Part shown: positions 16,179 to 25,204 of the stretch, piece after piece
Layout: each line of letters starts with the position of its first letter
Position numbering within the stretch: position 1 is the first letter of the stretch
From: Caulobacteraceae bacterium
GTDB lineage: Bacteria; Pseudomonadota; Alphaproteobacteria; Caulobacterales; Caulobacteraceae
Length of the DNA stretch: 46,306 nt
Direction of reading: 5' to 3'
Assembly (NCBI GenBank): GCA_947452365.1
Contig: CANGCO010000012.1
Location: forward strand, 1 to 46,306
The notes under the pieces: model-generated
Databases searched by the model: none
Seen by the model: only the letters and a program-made list of their open reading frames with translations
Told to the model about the DNA's origin: nothing
Translations under genes and position numbers: made by a program

Positions 16179-16901
16179 ATGGCCAAGAAAGTGCAGTCGA
16201 GCGCCAATGAGGCCCTGGCGGGTCTGTTGTTTGATGGCATGACGGTCATGGCTGGAGGGTTTGGCCTTTGCGGCATTCCCGAAAACCTGATCGCGGCCAT
16301 GCGGCTGGCAGGCGTTAAGGACTTAACCGTCATCTCCAATAATTGCGGCATTGACGGGTTTGGGCTTGGGCTCCTGCTTGAAAACGGCCAGATCAAGAAG
16401 ATGATCAGCTCCTATGTCGGCGAAAACAAGCTGTTTGAGCACCTCTATCTGTCCGGCGCGCTGGAGCTTGAGTTTAACCCGCAAGGCACATTGGCCGAGC
16501 GGATTCGCGCGGGCGGCGCGGGCATTCCAGCCTTTTTCACCAAGACCGGGGTCGGCACCTTGGTGGCTGAAGGCAAGGAGGTGCGAGACTTTGACGGCGA
16601 GGCCTATGTTATGGAGCGCGGCCTGACCGCCGATCTGTCCATCATCAAGGCCTGGAAGGGCGATACCGAGGGCAATCTGGTCTATCGCAAGACGGCGCGT
16701 AATTTTAACCCCATGATGGCCACGGCCGGTAAGGCCTGCATCGCCGAGGTCGAGCGCCTGGTTGAGCCCGGACAGATCGATCCGGATCAGATCCATACGC
16801 CCGGCATCTATATTGACCGCATATTGGTTGGGGCCGTCTATGAAAAGCGGATTGAGCGAGTCACCACCCAGCCAAGGCCTGTAGCCGAAGGAGCGCTCTA
16901 A
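16179..16901 (+). CDS. scoA: 3-oxoacid CoA-transferase subunit A
   Basis: A 240-residue alpha subunit of succinyl-CoA:3-ketoacid CoA-transferase (SCOT), which moves CoA from succinyl-CoA to acetoacetate in ketone body and polyhydroxybutyrate breakdown. Family marks are GGFGLCGIPENLI, SNNCGIDGFGLGLLL, and SSYVGENK with ELEFNPQGTLAERIRAGG. AAGGAG five bases before the ATG sets the start. It is directly followed by the beta subunit. SCOT versus acetate CoA-transferase is judged from overall resemblance. Confidence 0.93.
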   Translation: MAKKVQSSANEALAGLLFDGMTVMAGGFGLCGIPENLIAAMRLAGVKDLTVISNNCGIDGFGLGLLLENGQIKKMISSYVGENKLFEHLYLSGALELEFNPQGTLAERIRAGGAGIPAFFTKTGVGTLVAEGKEVRDFDGEAYVMERGLTADLSIIKAWKGDTEGNLVYRKTARNFNPMMATAGKACIAEVERLVEPGQIDPDQIHTPGIYIDRILVGAVYEKRIERVTTQPRPVAEGAL

Positions 16902-17543
16902 TTGGCCTGGACCCGCGAAGACATGGCCGCTCGGGCGGCGCTGGAATTGCAAGACGGCTTTTATGTCAATCTGGGCATTGGCATCCCAACCTTGGTGGCC
17001 AATTACATCCCCGACGGCATAAGCGTAACCCTGCAGAGCGAGAACGGCATGCTTGGCATGGGGCCGTTTCCGTTCGAGGGCGAGGCCGATGCCGACCTGA
17101 TCAATGCCGGCAAACAGACCATTACGGAACTGGCCCAGTCGTCTTATTTTTCGTCATCAGACAGTTTTGCCATGATCCGCGGCGGCCATATCAATCTGTC
17201 CATTCTCGGCGGCATGCAGGTCGCCCAGAACGGCGATCTGGCCAATTGGATGGTGCCAGGCAAGATGGTCAAGGGCATGGGCGGGGCCATGGATCTGGTC
17301 GCCGGTGTGCGCCGCGTCGTGGTGGTCATGGATCACTGCGAAAAATCCGGCGCGCCAAAAGTGCTCAAGGCCTGCAATCTGCCCCTGACGGGCGCTGGCG
17401 TGGTCGATCTGGTGATCACCGATCTGGGTGTGTTTGAGATCGACGCCAAGGCCGCAAGCATGCGTCTGACGGCGCTGGCAACCGGCATTAGCCTAGACGA
17501 GATCGCCGCCAAGACTGAGGCTGAGTTTACGGTCGGTCTCTAA
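16902..17543 (+). CDS. scoB: 3-oxoacid CoA-transferase subunit B
   Basis: A 213-residue beta subunit of the same CoA-transferase. The catalytic glutamate that forms the CoA thioester is E47 in [24 protein letters not shown] and the GGAMDLVAG loop are typical. It starts with TTG immediately after the scoA TAA; GAAGGAG lies eight bases upstream inside the scoA end, so the subunits are made in a coupled 1:1 fashion. The stop interlocks with that of the convergent alpha/beta hydrolase. Confidence 0.93.
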   Translation: MAWTREDMAARAALELQDGFYVNLGIGIPTLVANYIPDGISVTLQSENGMLGMGPFPFEGEADADLINAGKQTITELAQSSYFSSSDSFAMIRGGHINLSILGGMQVAQNGDLANWMVPGKMVKGMGGAMDLVAGVRRVVVVMDHCEKSGAPKVLKACNLPLTGAGVVDLVITDLGVFEIDAKAASMRLTALATGISLDEIAAKTEAEFTVGL

Positions 17544-18283
17544 AGGCCCTTGGCCGCTATCCAGTCCAGACAGGCGGCAGCGACGTCTTGGTACCCCGGC
17601 TCGCCGGGCAACCAATGGCTCATATCCTCAAACACCTTGACCTCGCCCGACAGACGCGCGGCCGTCTGCTTGACCGTAGCTGGGGGATGGATCTGGTCTT
17701 GGCCGCCGGCGACGCCTAAGACCGGAGCCTTGATCCGATAGGCGGCGACCTGGGTGGTCATAAACGGGTCTAGCCACCAGTTTAGGGTCTCCCACAAGGC
17801 ACGGCCGCTTTCAGGCACCATGCGGTCATAGATGGCGCGGCGCGCCTCACTTTCCATACGATTGAGGCTATACTGTTTGGCCAGGCCATAGTCCGGGGCC
17901 ACGGCCAGGCTCCAGAACGGCCCCAGGGCATAGAGGCTCACCGCACTAATGGCTTCTTCCATTGTGCCGCCCTGAATGCCCCAGGGCGCTGAGGGGGCCA
18001 GAAGGATCAATCCGGCCACAGGCGCGCGGGCTGCGGCCATCTGGGCGACCAGACCGCCGAGCGAATGGCCGATCAGGACCGGCGGGCGCGGCGCGCTGCG
18101 GATCAGTTCGGCAATATCATCCGCATAATGGCTCATAGACGCGCCGGCAGGGCGACCGCCCGCCGCGTGTCCGCGCAGGTCGGGCGTCAGACAGACATGG
18201 CCACGCGCCTCAAACGGCGCGCGAAACTGATCAAATGTCCAACCGCCGCAAAACGCGCCGTGCACCATAATAATGGGTGTCAA
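17540..18283 (-). CDS. Alpha/beta hydrolase
   Basis: A 247-residue single-domain alpha/beta hydrolase. The triad is visible: S74 in LIGHSLGG, D196 in GGQDQIHP and H223 in MSHW, with the oxyanion segment VHGAFCGGW near the N-terminus. Substrate is unknown; esterase or lipase-like activity on a small ester is likely. Start choice: a TTG at 18283 is preceded by AAGGA seven bases upstream and gives the natural N-terminus [13 protein letters not shown] at 18310 would add nine residues without family similarity. Confidence 0.82.
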   Translation of the reverse strand: MTPIIMVHGAFCGGWTFDQFRAPFEARGHVCLTPDLRGHAAGGRPAGASMSHYADDIAELIRSAPRPPVLIGHSLGGLVAQMAAARAPVAGLILLAPSAPWGIQGGTMEEAISAVSLYALGPFWSLAVAPDYGLAKQYSLNRMESEARRAIYDRMVPESGRALWETLNWWLDPFMTTQVAAYRIKAPVLGVAGGQDQIHPPATVKQTAARLSGEVKVFEDMSHWLPGEPGYQDVAAACLDWIAAKGL

Positions 18284-18386
18284 TAAACTGTCCTTCTTGC
18301 CCCCAAGCACGCCCTGACGCGCTAGGCCAAGCCTTGGGCGAGTTCATGCGTCGGCCAGTTGTGTCCCTGCGTCAAGCTAAACCTTT

Positions 18387-18881
18387 TCAGCGACTTGGGC
18401 CCGTGGGTCCGTTTGAGACAAGCGGTGCAAACGCCTTGGCCACCTGTTCATAAACTGAGCGCTTGAACGGCACGACCGCCTCGAGCGCCTCTTGAATATC
18501 CACCCAACGCCAGGCGTCAAACTCGACCTGATGATGTGCGGCCAGATCGATTTCGTCATCCGTGCCCAAAAACCGATATGCAAACCACAGCTGTTTTTGG
18601 CCGCGAAAGCCGCGCGCACCGCCAGATTCGATCACTTGCGGCGGAAAGTCATAATGGATCCAGTCCGGCGTCTGGCCCAAAAGCGTCACAGACCGAATGC
18701 CGGTTTCTTCCTCAAGCTCGCGCCGCGAAGCCGTTAGGGCATCTTCGCCCTCATCAATGCCGCCTTGCGGGAACTGCCAATTATGCGGCGAAGGCGCGCC
18801 CGCTCTTTGACCGAGCCAAACCTGGCCCGCCGCATTAAACACGATAATGCCGACACAAGGCCGGTAAACAGCTTGCGTCAT
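18387..18881 (-). CDS. rppH: RNA pyrophosphohydrolase (Nudix)
   Basis: A 164-residue RppH that removes pyrophosphate from the 5' end of mRNAs, starting RNase E-dependent decay. The Nudix box runs from G40 to I62 (G-x5-E46, then R54-E-L-x-E-E-x-G). Flanking marks typical of RppH are YRPCVGIIVFN, WQFPQGGIDEGE, and KQLWFAYRF. It begins three bases after the deacetylase-like gene stop and is surely cotranscribed with it. Confidence 0.94.
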   Translation of the reverse strand: MTQAVYRPCVGIIVFNAAGQVWLGQRAGAPSPHNWQFPQGGIDEGEDALTASRRELEEETGIRSVTLLGQTPDWIHYDFPPQVIESGGARGFRGQKQLWFAYRFLGTDDEIDLAAHHQVEFDAWRWVDIQEALEAVVPFKRSVYEQVAKAFAPLVSNGPTGPSR

Positions 18882-18884
18882 GGC

Positions 18885-20045
18885 CTAGCGCTGACTGGCA
18901 AGGGCAGAGGCCGGGGCCAGCTGAAAACCGCGCCGCTCCAGCCCGCCAATCCATTGCCGCGCCTGAGCGACCGTAACCGGATAGGCCGAGCCCTTGCCAA
19001 GCGCCTGACCCTGACGTTTGGCGGCTTGTTCTAGGGCTAGGAATTGGGCGCCAATCGCGTCGGGTGACAGGCTTTGGTCATCCAGCACCTGGTCGGCTGA
19101 GGCGCGCATCAACCCGCCCTGACTGGCCATGGCCGAGCCGTCATCAATAAAGGCCAGGCCCCTTTTGCGCAGACTGCTCAAGACCGTCTCCATGGGCGCC
19201 TGGGCATTGACGAATCTGGACCCAAAAGCATTGCTCACACCAAAATACCCCGTTGCCCGCGATAAGATCCAGTCTAGGCGCGCGACCGTATCCTTAGCAG
19301 GGGCCGCGGCCAAGAGGGTATAGGGGCCAGGATCATTGGCCGGATAGTCCAGAGGCTCCATCGGCACCTCGATCAGCACTTCATGGCCATGCTGGCGGGC
19401 CAGATCAATCCAGCCCTGCAGGCCTGAAGCATAGGGCACAAAGGATAGGGTCACCTCACCCGGCAGGGACTCGATCGCTTGGCGGGTCAGGCTGGCATTT
19501 TGGCCAAGGCGACCAATGATCAGGGCGATCTTGGGCTTGCCATTGGCGCTAAACGGGCGAGCATAGGCGCTGGCACTGGTGCGGCCATCCTTGGCAATCA
19601 CCGGCAAGGGACCGTCGGGGCCGGGGCTATAAAGGCCCGAAATGGGGGCTGGCACCAACATGGTTTGGCCGTGCAAGTTTGCAGGCGGCGCAAGGCTAGG
19701 TGCGACCATTAGCGCCTCGGACTTGCCGTCACTGACCTCACCTTGGGCGGCACCGCCAAACACGGTCACAGGCTCCATCACGGTTCGCCCGGCCTCTGGA
19801 TTGGCCGCTTTTAGGGCCTCGGCCCAACCTTGTGGCGCGGGCGGGGATTGCGGCGTCAATAAGGGGGCCTGGACCCTCGGCGCACCGGCAAAGGGATCAC
19901 CGCGCACCTGGAGGATAGCCGCGCCAATTGCAGTGAGTAAAAAGCTGCACAGAACAAGCCCGGCCAAGGGCGACAAGCCCCCCGCCGCGGCCTTGGAGGA
20001 TACAGCACCGGGGCGGGCGCGTTTTGCGGTCGATCGTGATGCCAT
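18885..20045 (-). CDS. Divergent polysaccharide deacetylase (YibQ/DUF610) with degenerate metal site
   Basis: A 386-residue membrane-anchored protein: a basic tail, one helix at about 24-46, a Pro/Ala-rich spacer, and a C-terminal divergent polysaccharide deacetylase domain (about 165-375). Conserved family segments include LPGEVTLSFVPYA, HGHEVLIEVPMEP and ATGYFGVSNAFGSRF. The usual metal-binding IDDLG motif reads IIGRLG here, so both aspartates are missing, though GLAFIDDG later remains. The protein may be a non-catalytic glycan-binding member. It is followed three bases later by rppH, a common alphaproteobacterial pairing. The ribosome site is weak. Confidence 0.85.
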   Translation of the reverse strand: MASRSTAKRARPGAVSSKAAAGGLSPLAGLVLCSFLLTAIGAAILQVRGDPFAGAPRVQAPLLTPQSPPAPQGWAEALKAANPEAGRTVMEPVTVFGGAAQGEVSDGKSEALMVAPSLAPPANLHGQTMLVPAPISGLYSPGPDGPLPVIAKDGRTSASAYARPFSANGKPKIALIIGRLGQNASLTRQAIESLPGEVTLSFVPYASGLQGWIDLARQHGHEVLIEVPMEPLDYPANDPGPYTLLAAAPAKDTVARLDWILSRATGYFGVSNAFGSRFVNAQAPMETVLSSLRKRGLAFIDDGSAMASQGGLMRASADQVLDDQSLSPDAIGAQFLALEQAAKRQGQALGKGSAYPVTVAQARQWIGGLERRGFQLAPASALASQR

Positions 20046-20166
20046 AGTGTCTTGACCTGATCACCCTGGCCACGTCCCAAACGCGCCAGAGCCAGACCTG
20101 CCTATAATATCAGGCTTAATAGACCGCTAAATGCCCCTCAAGATTGTGATTGACACCAAGCCGGCC

Positions 20167-21582
20167 TCATAGCCCCTTAACGATACCCTCAACCATCTTT
20201 TTGGCATCGCCAAATAGCATCATGGTATTATCGCGGAAGAAGAGCTCATTCTCGACCCCCGCATAACCCGAACTCATGCCGCGCTTGACGAACAAGACGG
20301 TGCGCGCCTTTTCAACATCCAAGATCGGCATGCCGAAAATCGCACTGGTCGGATCCGTCTTGGCGGCTGGATTGGTCACGTCATTGGCACCAATGACAAA
20401 GGCGACATCGGCGGTGGAGAACTCGCTATTAATGTCTTCCAGCTCAAACACCTCGTCATAGGGCACATTAGCCTCGGCCAGCAGCACATTCATGTGGCCG
20501 GGCATACGCCCCGCCACAGGGTGAATGGCGTATTTGACCTCGACGCCTTCTTCTTTCAGCTTGTCGGCCATTTCGCGCAAGGCATGCTGGGCCTGGCTGA
20601 CGGCCATGCCATAGCCGGGGACGATAATCACCTTGGAGGCATTTTTCATGATGAAGGCCGCATCATCGGCCGAGCCCTGCTTGACCGGCCGGGTTTCGGC
20701 CGCGCCTGCGGGACCAGCGGCAATATCGGCACCGAACCCGCCGAGAATGACCGAGATAAAGCTGCGATTCATGCCCTTACACATAATGTAGGACAAAATA
20801 GCGCCCGACGACCCGACCAAGGCCCCGGTAATGATCAAGGTGGTGTTTTCAAGCGTAAAGCCCAAGGCCGCCGCCGCCCAGCCCGAATAGGAATTGAGCA
20901 TGGACACCACGACGGGCATGTCTGCGCCGCCAATCGGGATAATCAGGGTAATACCAATCACCAGGGCCAGGGCAAAAATGCCCCAAAACGCCCAGATCGC
21001 CTGACCACCGCTCAAGACCAGTACCACCACCAGGGCGATAATGGCCAGGCCCAACAAGATATTGATCAGGTGGCGGGCGGGCAGAAGGATGGAGGCCCCG
21101 CTCATATTGCCATTCAGCTTGGCAAAGGCGATCACAGAGCCGGTAAAGGTAATGGCGCCAATGGCTAGGCCCACGGCCAGCTCGATTAGGGACTGGGTAT
21201 GCACCCGGCCGTCCTCGCCCAATATGCCATAGGCCGCCGGGGTATAGATGGCGGCGACCGCCACCAGACAGGCGGCAAGGCCCACTAGGCTGTGGAAGGC
21301 GGCAACCAGTTGCGGCATGGAGGTCATGGCGACGCGCCGGGCAATCACAGCCCCAATTATACCGCCAACCGCGACCCCACCGAGAATAAGCCCAAGCGTC
21401 ACCTTATCGAGCAGGCCTTGGCCAAGCAGGGTTAATAGCGTGACACCCACGGCAATGGCCATGCCGACCATGCCCAGATTATTGCCCCGCCGAGACGTGA
21501 CCGGACTGGACAGGCCGCGCAGGGCCAGGATGAACAGGACGCCCGAGACAATATAGGCAATGGCAGCAATATTGGCGTTCAT
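20167..21582 (-). CDS. pntB: NAD(P) transhydrogenase subunit beta
   Basis: A 471-residue membrane subunit of the proton-translocating transhydrogenase that makes NADPH from NADH using the proton gradient. Multiple helices fill about residues 1-270, followed by the NADP-binding domain III with VPGYGMAVSQAQ (near 320), VAGRMPGHMNVLLAEA and GANDVTNPAAKTDP. The ATG overlaps the stop of the preceding 108-residue membrane protein gene (ATGA), with GGGGA seven bases upstream. It is last in the operon. Confidence 0.96.
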   Translation of the reverse strand: MNANIAAIAYIVSGVLFILALRGLSSPVTSRRGNNLGMVGMAIAVGVTLLTLLGQGLLDKVTLGLILGGVAVGGIIGAVIARRVAMTSMPQLVAAFHSLVGLAACLVAVAAIYTPAAYGILGEDGRVHTQSLIELAVGLAIGAITFTGSVIAFAKLNGNMSGASILLPARHLINILLGLAIIALVVVLVLSGGQAIWAFWGIFALALVIGITLIIPIGGADMPVVVSMLNSYSGWAAAALGFTLENTTLIITGALVGSSGAILSYIMCKGMNRSFISVILGGFGADIAAGPAGAAETRPVKQGSADDAAFIMKNASKVIIVPGYGMAVSQAQHALREMADKLKEEGVEVKYAIHPVAGRMPGHMNVLLAEANVPYDEVFELEDINSEFSTADVAFVIGANDVTNPAAKTDPTSAIFGMPILDVEKARTVLFVKRGMSSGYAGVENELFFRDNTMMLFGDAKKMVEGIVKGL

Positions 21583-21905
21583 GGGACAATCCCCGTTCCA
21601 GAAACTTGATCCGCTAAAGGTTTAGACGCTCGTGCTGCCCAAAAGCCGCGGCCATAACGGGCCCAGACAAGGGCCGCAACACGCAGACCCAGAAGGCTAG
21701 CCGCCACGATCATGCCGATCTGGTCGCGGCCCACCAGGCTAAAAACAAGATAGCCGATCAGCACAATCCAAAGGCCCGGCCTAAACACAAACCGCTCGAT
21801 CCAGGCCTTGACCTTGGGCGTTAAGAAAGAACCCGCCGCCGCCACCGCGATCAAGAGCAAGGGCAGTCCCGATAGCAGCAGTAACTGTCCCCAGCCGCCG
21901 GTCAT
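21579..21905 (-). CDS. Small three-helix membrane protein embedded in the pnt operon
   Basis: A 108-residue hydrophobic protein with helices at about 7-28, 44-58 and 63-82 and a polar C-terminal tail (RASKPLADQVSGTGIVP). I do not recognise a named family. Its ATG overlaps the pntAB stop (ATGA) and its own TGA overlaps the pntB ATG (ATGA), so it is translated in strict coupling between two subunits of the transhydrogenase membrane sector. This strongly suggests a role in assembly or activity of that complex, but that is inference from position. The canonical enzyme has no such subunit. Confidence 0.8.
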   Translation of the reverse strand: MTGGWGQLLLLSGLPLLLIAVAAAGSFLTPKVKAWIERFVFRPGLWIVLIGYLVFSLVGRDQIGMIVAASLLGLRVAALVWARYGRGFWAARASKPLADQVSGTGIVP

Positions 21906-22228
21906 TTCGCCTTGTCCTTCTTTTTATACATGGCCAGCATGCGCTGAGTGACCAAGAAGCCGCCAAAAATATTGACCGCCGCCAAGGCCGCCGCCACAGC
22001 ACCCGCCCCCTTGGAGATCCAGACCGATCCGGCCACTTCGGCGCCCGGCGCGCCGTGCGCCGCCGCCGCCAGCAGGGCCCCGACAATAATGACGCTGGAA
22101 ATCGCATTGGTCACCGCCATCAAGGGGGTATGCAGGGCCGGCGTCACGCTCCAGACCACATAATAGCCAACAAAAATCGCCAGCACGAAAATGGCTAGGC
22201 GATACACAGTGGGATCAACAGCGTCCAT
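21902..22228 (-). CDS. pntAB: NAD(P) transhydrogenase subunit alpha 2 (membrane part)
   Basis: A 108-residue membrane subunit corresponding to the C-terminal part of E. coli PntA, encoded separately as in Rhodospirillum rubrum. Three to four helices are visible. The conserved segments VGYYVVWSVTPALHTPLMAVTNAIS and INIFGGFLVTQRMLAMYKKK identify it. AAGGA lies 11 bases before the ATG. Its stop overlaps the following small membrane protein gene by four bases. Confidence 0.95.
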   Translation of the reverse strand: MDAVDPTVYRLAIFVLAIFVGYYVVWSVTPALHTPLMAVTNAISSVIIVGALLAAAAHGAPGAEVAGSVWISKGAGAVAAALAAVNIFGGFLVTQRMLAMYKKKDKAK

Positions 22229-22234
22229 GGCGGG

Positions 22235-22594
22235 TCAGGTCCTTTTAAGGGGAGATGTTGAATAGGCAGCGCTGGCAAACCGGATCAGGCCATCGGCGTC
22301 ATACTCATGGCGCTCAGCGACAATGTGCCCAGACTGATTGCGATAGACCAGGGTGTGATCGGCAATCCCTTCACAGGCACCAATGGGTTCAAATTTGAGA
22401 TTGCGCACCCGCGGCAGGGCCATGCGAACATAGGCATCAAAGGCGGACTTGCCGTGCAATTCGCCATCTTCGGCCAGGCCAAGGCGCGTCACAAACGGCG
22501 AGTGAAAAGTTACATCGTCTGCATAAAGATCAATAATCGCGTCCGCATCACGGGCGTTCCAGGCAGCAAACCATCGCTCGGCATGGGATTCCAT
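22235..22594 (-). CDS. SnoaL-like / NTF2-fold protein inserted between pntAA and pntAB
   Basis: A 119-residue protein of the SnoaL/NTF2 superfamily, recognisable by ERWFAAWNARDADAIIDLYADDVTFHSPF near the N-terminus. It also has the later HTLVYRNQSGHIVAERHEYDADGLI pattern. Such proteins form a cone-shaped barrel binding small hydrophobic molecules; members act as isomerases, hydrolases or binding proteins, so no reaction is assigned. It lies 14 bases after pntAA and 6 bases before pntAB, with a weak ribosome site, so it is within the transhydrogenase transcript. Its presence inside this operon is unusual. Confidence 0.8.
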   Translation of the reverse strand: MESHAERWFAAWNARDADAIIDLYADDVTFHSPFVTRLGLAEDGELHGKSAFDAYVRMALPRVRNLKFEPIGACEGIADHTLVYRNQSGHIVAERHEYDADGLIRFASAAYSTSPLKRT

Positions 22595-22608
22595 AGGTTG
22601 GCTTCCGT

Positions 22609-23748
22609 CTATTGGGGCTTAAAGGCCGGGTGCACAATCGCCCCGGCATGGGTCAGGGCGGCGGCTTTTAGGATCTCATCCTCAAGGTCAGGCTTAACCA
22701 CGCCGTCGCTCAAGCCCAGCAGGCCAACAAATGCAAACAGGTTGCGGGCATAAAGCGCACTGGCATCGGCCGCGATCCGGCCCGGCAAATTGGACAGACC
22801 AAGGATTTTTGCGCCATTGTTTGTGACCACAGTCTTGTCGAGTTCAGCGCCGACCACATTGCCGCCTTGCTCAATCGCCAGATCCACCAGGATAGAGCCA
22901 GGCTTCATCGAGGCCACCTGCTCAGCACTCACCAGTTTTGGTGCCGGACGGCCAGGGATCAGGGCCGTGGTGATAACAATGTCTTGCTTGGCAATATGGG
23001 TTGAGACCAGGGCCGCCTGCTTGGCCTGATATTCGGCGCTCATTTCCTTGGCATAGCCGCCAGCGGTCTGGGCATTTTTGAACTCTTCATCCTCGACCGC
23101 CAAGAACTTGGCGCCCAAGCTTTCAACCTGTTCCTTCGTGGCGGGCCGCACATCCGTAGCCGTCACCACGGCCCCCAGACGCCGCGCTGTGGCAATCGCC
23201 TGAAGCCCGGCAACGCCAACGCCCATAATAAACACCTTGGCCGCTGCAACCGTGCCTGCGGCCGTCATCATCATGGGCAGGACCCGGCCATAGGCCTCAG
23301 CGCCCTCGATCACAGCGCGATAGCCGGCCAGATTGGCCTGGGACGACAGGGCATCCATCACCTGCGCCCGGGTAATGCGTGGCACAAATTCCATGGCAAA
23401 ACCGGTCACGCCCTTGGCGGCCATAGCCCCCAACATGTCCGCATCATTATAGGCATTCATCAGGGCAATGACGATGGCCCCGGACTTCAAGGCCTTCATC
23501 TCGGCTGGGCTTGGCCCGCGCACTTTTAGCACAATATCAGCATTGGTCAGGGCCTGGTCGGCCGTCTTGGCCAGGCTTGCGCCCGCCGCTTCAAAATCAG
23601 CATCGGGTATGGAGGCAGAAAGCCCGGCACCGGCCTCAACCGTGACGGCATAGCCAAGAGCGATTAGCTTTTTGACGGTTTCTGGGGTCGCGGCAATGCG
23701 GGTTTCCCCAAACCGTGTTTCTTTCGTGACAGCTATGGTCGCAGCCAT
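22609..23748 (-). CDS. pntAA: NAD(P) transhydrogenase subunit alpha 1 (NAD-binding)
   Basis: A 379-residue soluble domain I of the transhydrogenase, related to alanine dehydrogenase, binding NAD(H). The start MAATIAVTKETRFGETRIAATP is characteristic and the dinucleotide fold shows GVGVAG at 176-181. A mobile-loop region (FKNAQTAGGYAKEMSAEYQAKQ) is typical of R. rubrum-like subunits. Start: GGGAG five bases before the ATG at 23748; nine further upstream codons are open but unsupported. It is followed by the SnoaL-like gene rather than directly by pntAB. Confidence 0.95.
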   Translation of the reverse strand: MAATIAVTKETRFGETRIAATPETVKKLIALGYAVTVEAGAGLSASIPDADFEAAGASLAKTADQALTNADIVLKVRGPSPAEMKALKSGAIVIALMNAYNDADMLGAMAAKGVTGFAMEFVPRITRAQVMDALSSQANLAGYRAVIEGAEAYGRVLPMMMTAAGTVAAAKVFIMGVGVAGLQAIATARRLGAVVTATDVRPATKEQVESLGAKFLAVEDEEFKNAQTAGGYAKEMSAEYQAKQAALVSTHIAKQDIVITTALIPGRPAPKLVSAEQVASMKPGSILVDLAIEQGGNVVGAELDKTVVTNNGAKILGLSNLPGRIAADASALYARNLFAFVGLLGLSDGVVKPDLEDEILKAAALTHAGAIVHPAFKPQ

Positions 23749-23835
23749 TGCGTCTCCCCCAGCAGGTGTGAACAACCGGCCAGAACCTTAGGGAAGGAGC
23801 GCGTCCCTTGTCCAGCCTAGATCCGCCAGCAAGGA

Positions 23836-23841
23836 ATTATA
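23836..23841 (-). promoter_or_regulatory. Possible -10 element of the pnt operon
   Basis: A perfect TATAAT on the minus strand lies 88 bases upstream of pntAA, between the oxidase subunit IV gene and pntAA. No convincing -35 is found at 17 bases, so this is a tentative call. It would give pnt its own promoter. Confidence 0.3.
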
Positions 23842-23886
23842 ATGGATGAGCCGGGCGCAACCGGGCCCGAAAAATCGAAAACCGGC

Positions 23887-24129
23887 CTAGTGCGCGCCGG
23901 GCTTTTCGCGCAGCATTACAATCCCAGCCACCGTGGTCACCAGGCCCGCGACTAGGCCCGGGACAAAGCCCATGGGGGTGCAAAACCAGATCACCAGCGC
24001 AAATAGCCCGGCCGCCAGAGCCAGACAGCCCCACTTGGTCAGGCCCATAAAGGCGTGAAAGGTCGAGGCCTGCTCATGAATATCCATATCACCGCGGTGA
24101 TAGTCAGAACTTGAGGGCGACTTGGCCAT
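23887..24129 (-). CDS. aa3-type cytochrome c oxidase subunit IV
   Basis: An 80-residue protein with a polar N-terminus (HRGDMDIHEQASTFHAFMGLTKWG) and two hydrophobic stretches (about 35-50 and 54-73). This is the signature of the small bacterial aa3 cytochrome oxidase subunit IV family. It is an accessory inner-membrane subunit not required for catalysis. In alphaproteobacteria it often sits beside the pnt genes rather than with the oxidase operon, as here. The ATG at 24129 is chosen over one six codons upstream because the family begins near MAKSPS; the ribosome site is weak (GAGAG). Confidence 0.82.
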   Translation of the reverse strand: MAKSPSSSDYHRGDMDIHEQASTFHAFMGLTKWGCLALAAGLFALVIWFCTPMGFVPGLVAGLVTTVAGIVMLREKPGAH

Positions 24130-24180
24130 GGGACATCTCTCAATCAAGGCAAGGTGGTTTCAAAAGCCAGATATACCATT

Positions 24181-24208
24181 GTCCGCGCCGCCTCAAGCGG
24201 CCTTGGAC
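24181..24208 (-). other. Stem-loop after the hydrolase gene
   Basis: GTCC...GGAC outer arms enclose GCCGC/GCGGC around a CTCAA loop, 28-55 bases past the stop of the minus-strand hydrolase. There is no T-run, so it is only a weak candidate terminator or a mark of the boundary before the oxidase subunit gene. Confidence 0.35.
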
Positions 24209-24235
24209 GATCAGGCCAGCGCCAGAATGACGCGA

Positions 24236-25204
24236 TCAGATTTCCCAAGCCGCGAGCAGGCCGCGCACGGCCCCGATAAAGGCCAGTGGCTGGTCGATCA
24301 TGACATGATGATCGGCATCGGGGATGGCCACTAATCGGGTCGCGGGCGGCACCTGGCTGAGCATATAGGCCAAGGTTTCTTCGCCCATCAGGCCAGAACG
24401 CTCACCCCACATCAGGGCGACAGGACAGGTCATGTCCTTGAGCAGGCCGCCTAGGTCTTCCATGGCAAACTTGCCCCACATCTGGGGGTCGAACTTCCAG
24501 GTCCAGCCCTGGCCCGAGCCGTCTTCAAGTGGTGCGGGCTTGAGCGAGGTGCGGGCAATATAATCGGCAATATAGAGGTTTTCGCAGCCCTGTGGCGGGG
24601 CCAGACGAAACCGGCCCAGCGCCTCTTCGAGGCTGGCATAGACCCGGTTGGCCGGACCGCGCGGCGGCGGGCCCTTCCAGCGCTTATCGGGCGGCTGAAC
24701 GCTGGAATCCAGCAATATGGCCGCGCGCAATCGCTCGGGATGCCTGGCCGCACAATACATGAGCGGAAAACCGCCAAATGAATGGCCTATCACGATCGGC
24801 TTTTGGCCGTCAGCCTCTAGCTCAGCCGCCGCCATGGCCGCAAAGATTTCTTGCGCAAACATGGCGCCCGTATAGGTCTGGCGCCAGTCCGACCCGCCCA
24901 TGCCTGACCAAGACATGGCTGCCACCCGATAATCCTTGGCCAGCATGGGGGCAATAAAGCTCCACCAATCGGCATGCGCGCCATTGCCATGCAGCAATAA
25001 GAGGCCCGGCTTGCCAATCTCGCCCCAGGTCAGGAGCTCAATATTAGCGCCCTCAACCAGGATCATCCGCCGTTCAGGCCGATCGGCTAGGGCTGCATCA
25101 AACCAGGTGGGCGCGGGGGGTTTGGCCCCGGCAAAGGCGGCTAAGGGCGCACGAACGGATTCAGGCATGGCTGCCAATTGGGCAATGCGTGGATCATCCG
25201 CCAT
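24236..25204 (-). CDS. Alpha/beta hydrolase
   Basis: A 322-residue alpha/beta hydrolase. The nucleophile is S142 in VIGHSFGG, the likely acid is the glutamate in WGERSGL, and the histidine is in DADHHVMID (about 300). [14 protein letters not shown] is the oxyanion region. A 50-residue N-terminal extension precedes the core. The substrate is unknown. AAGG nine bases before the ATG supports the start, which lies 11 bases inside the end of the thioesterase gene, so the pair is an operon. A shared role in cleaving an ester or thioester is inference. Confidence 0.83.
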   Translation of the reverse strand: MADDPRIAQLAAMPESVRAPLAAFAGAKPPAPTWFDAALADRPERRMILVEGANIELLTWGEIGKPGLLLLHGNGAHADWWSFIAPMLAKDYRVAAMSWSGMGGSDWRQTYTGAMFAQEIFAAMAAAELEADGQKPIVIGHSFGGFPLMYCAARHPERLRAAILLDSSVQPPDKRWKGPPPRGPANRVYASLEEALGRFRLAPPQGCENLYIADYIARTSLKPAPLEDGSGQGWTWKFDPQMWGKFAMEDLGGLLKDMTCPVALMWGERSGLMGEETLAYMLSQVPPATRLVAIPDADHHVMIDQPLAFIGAVRGLLAAWEI

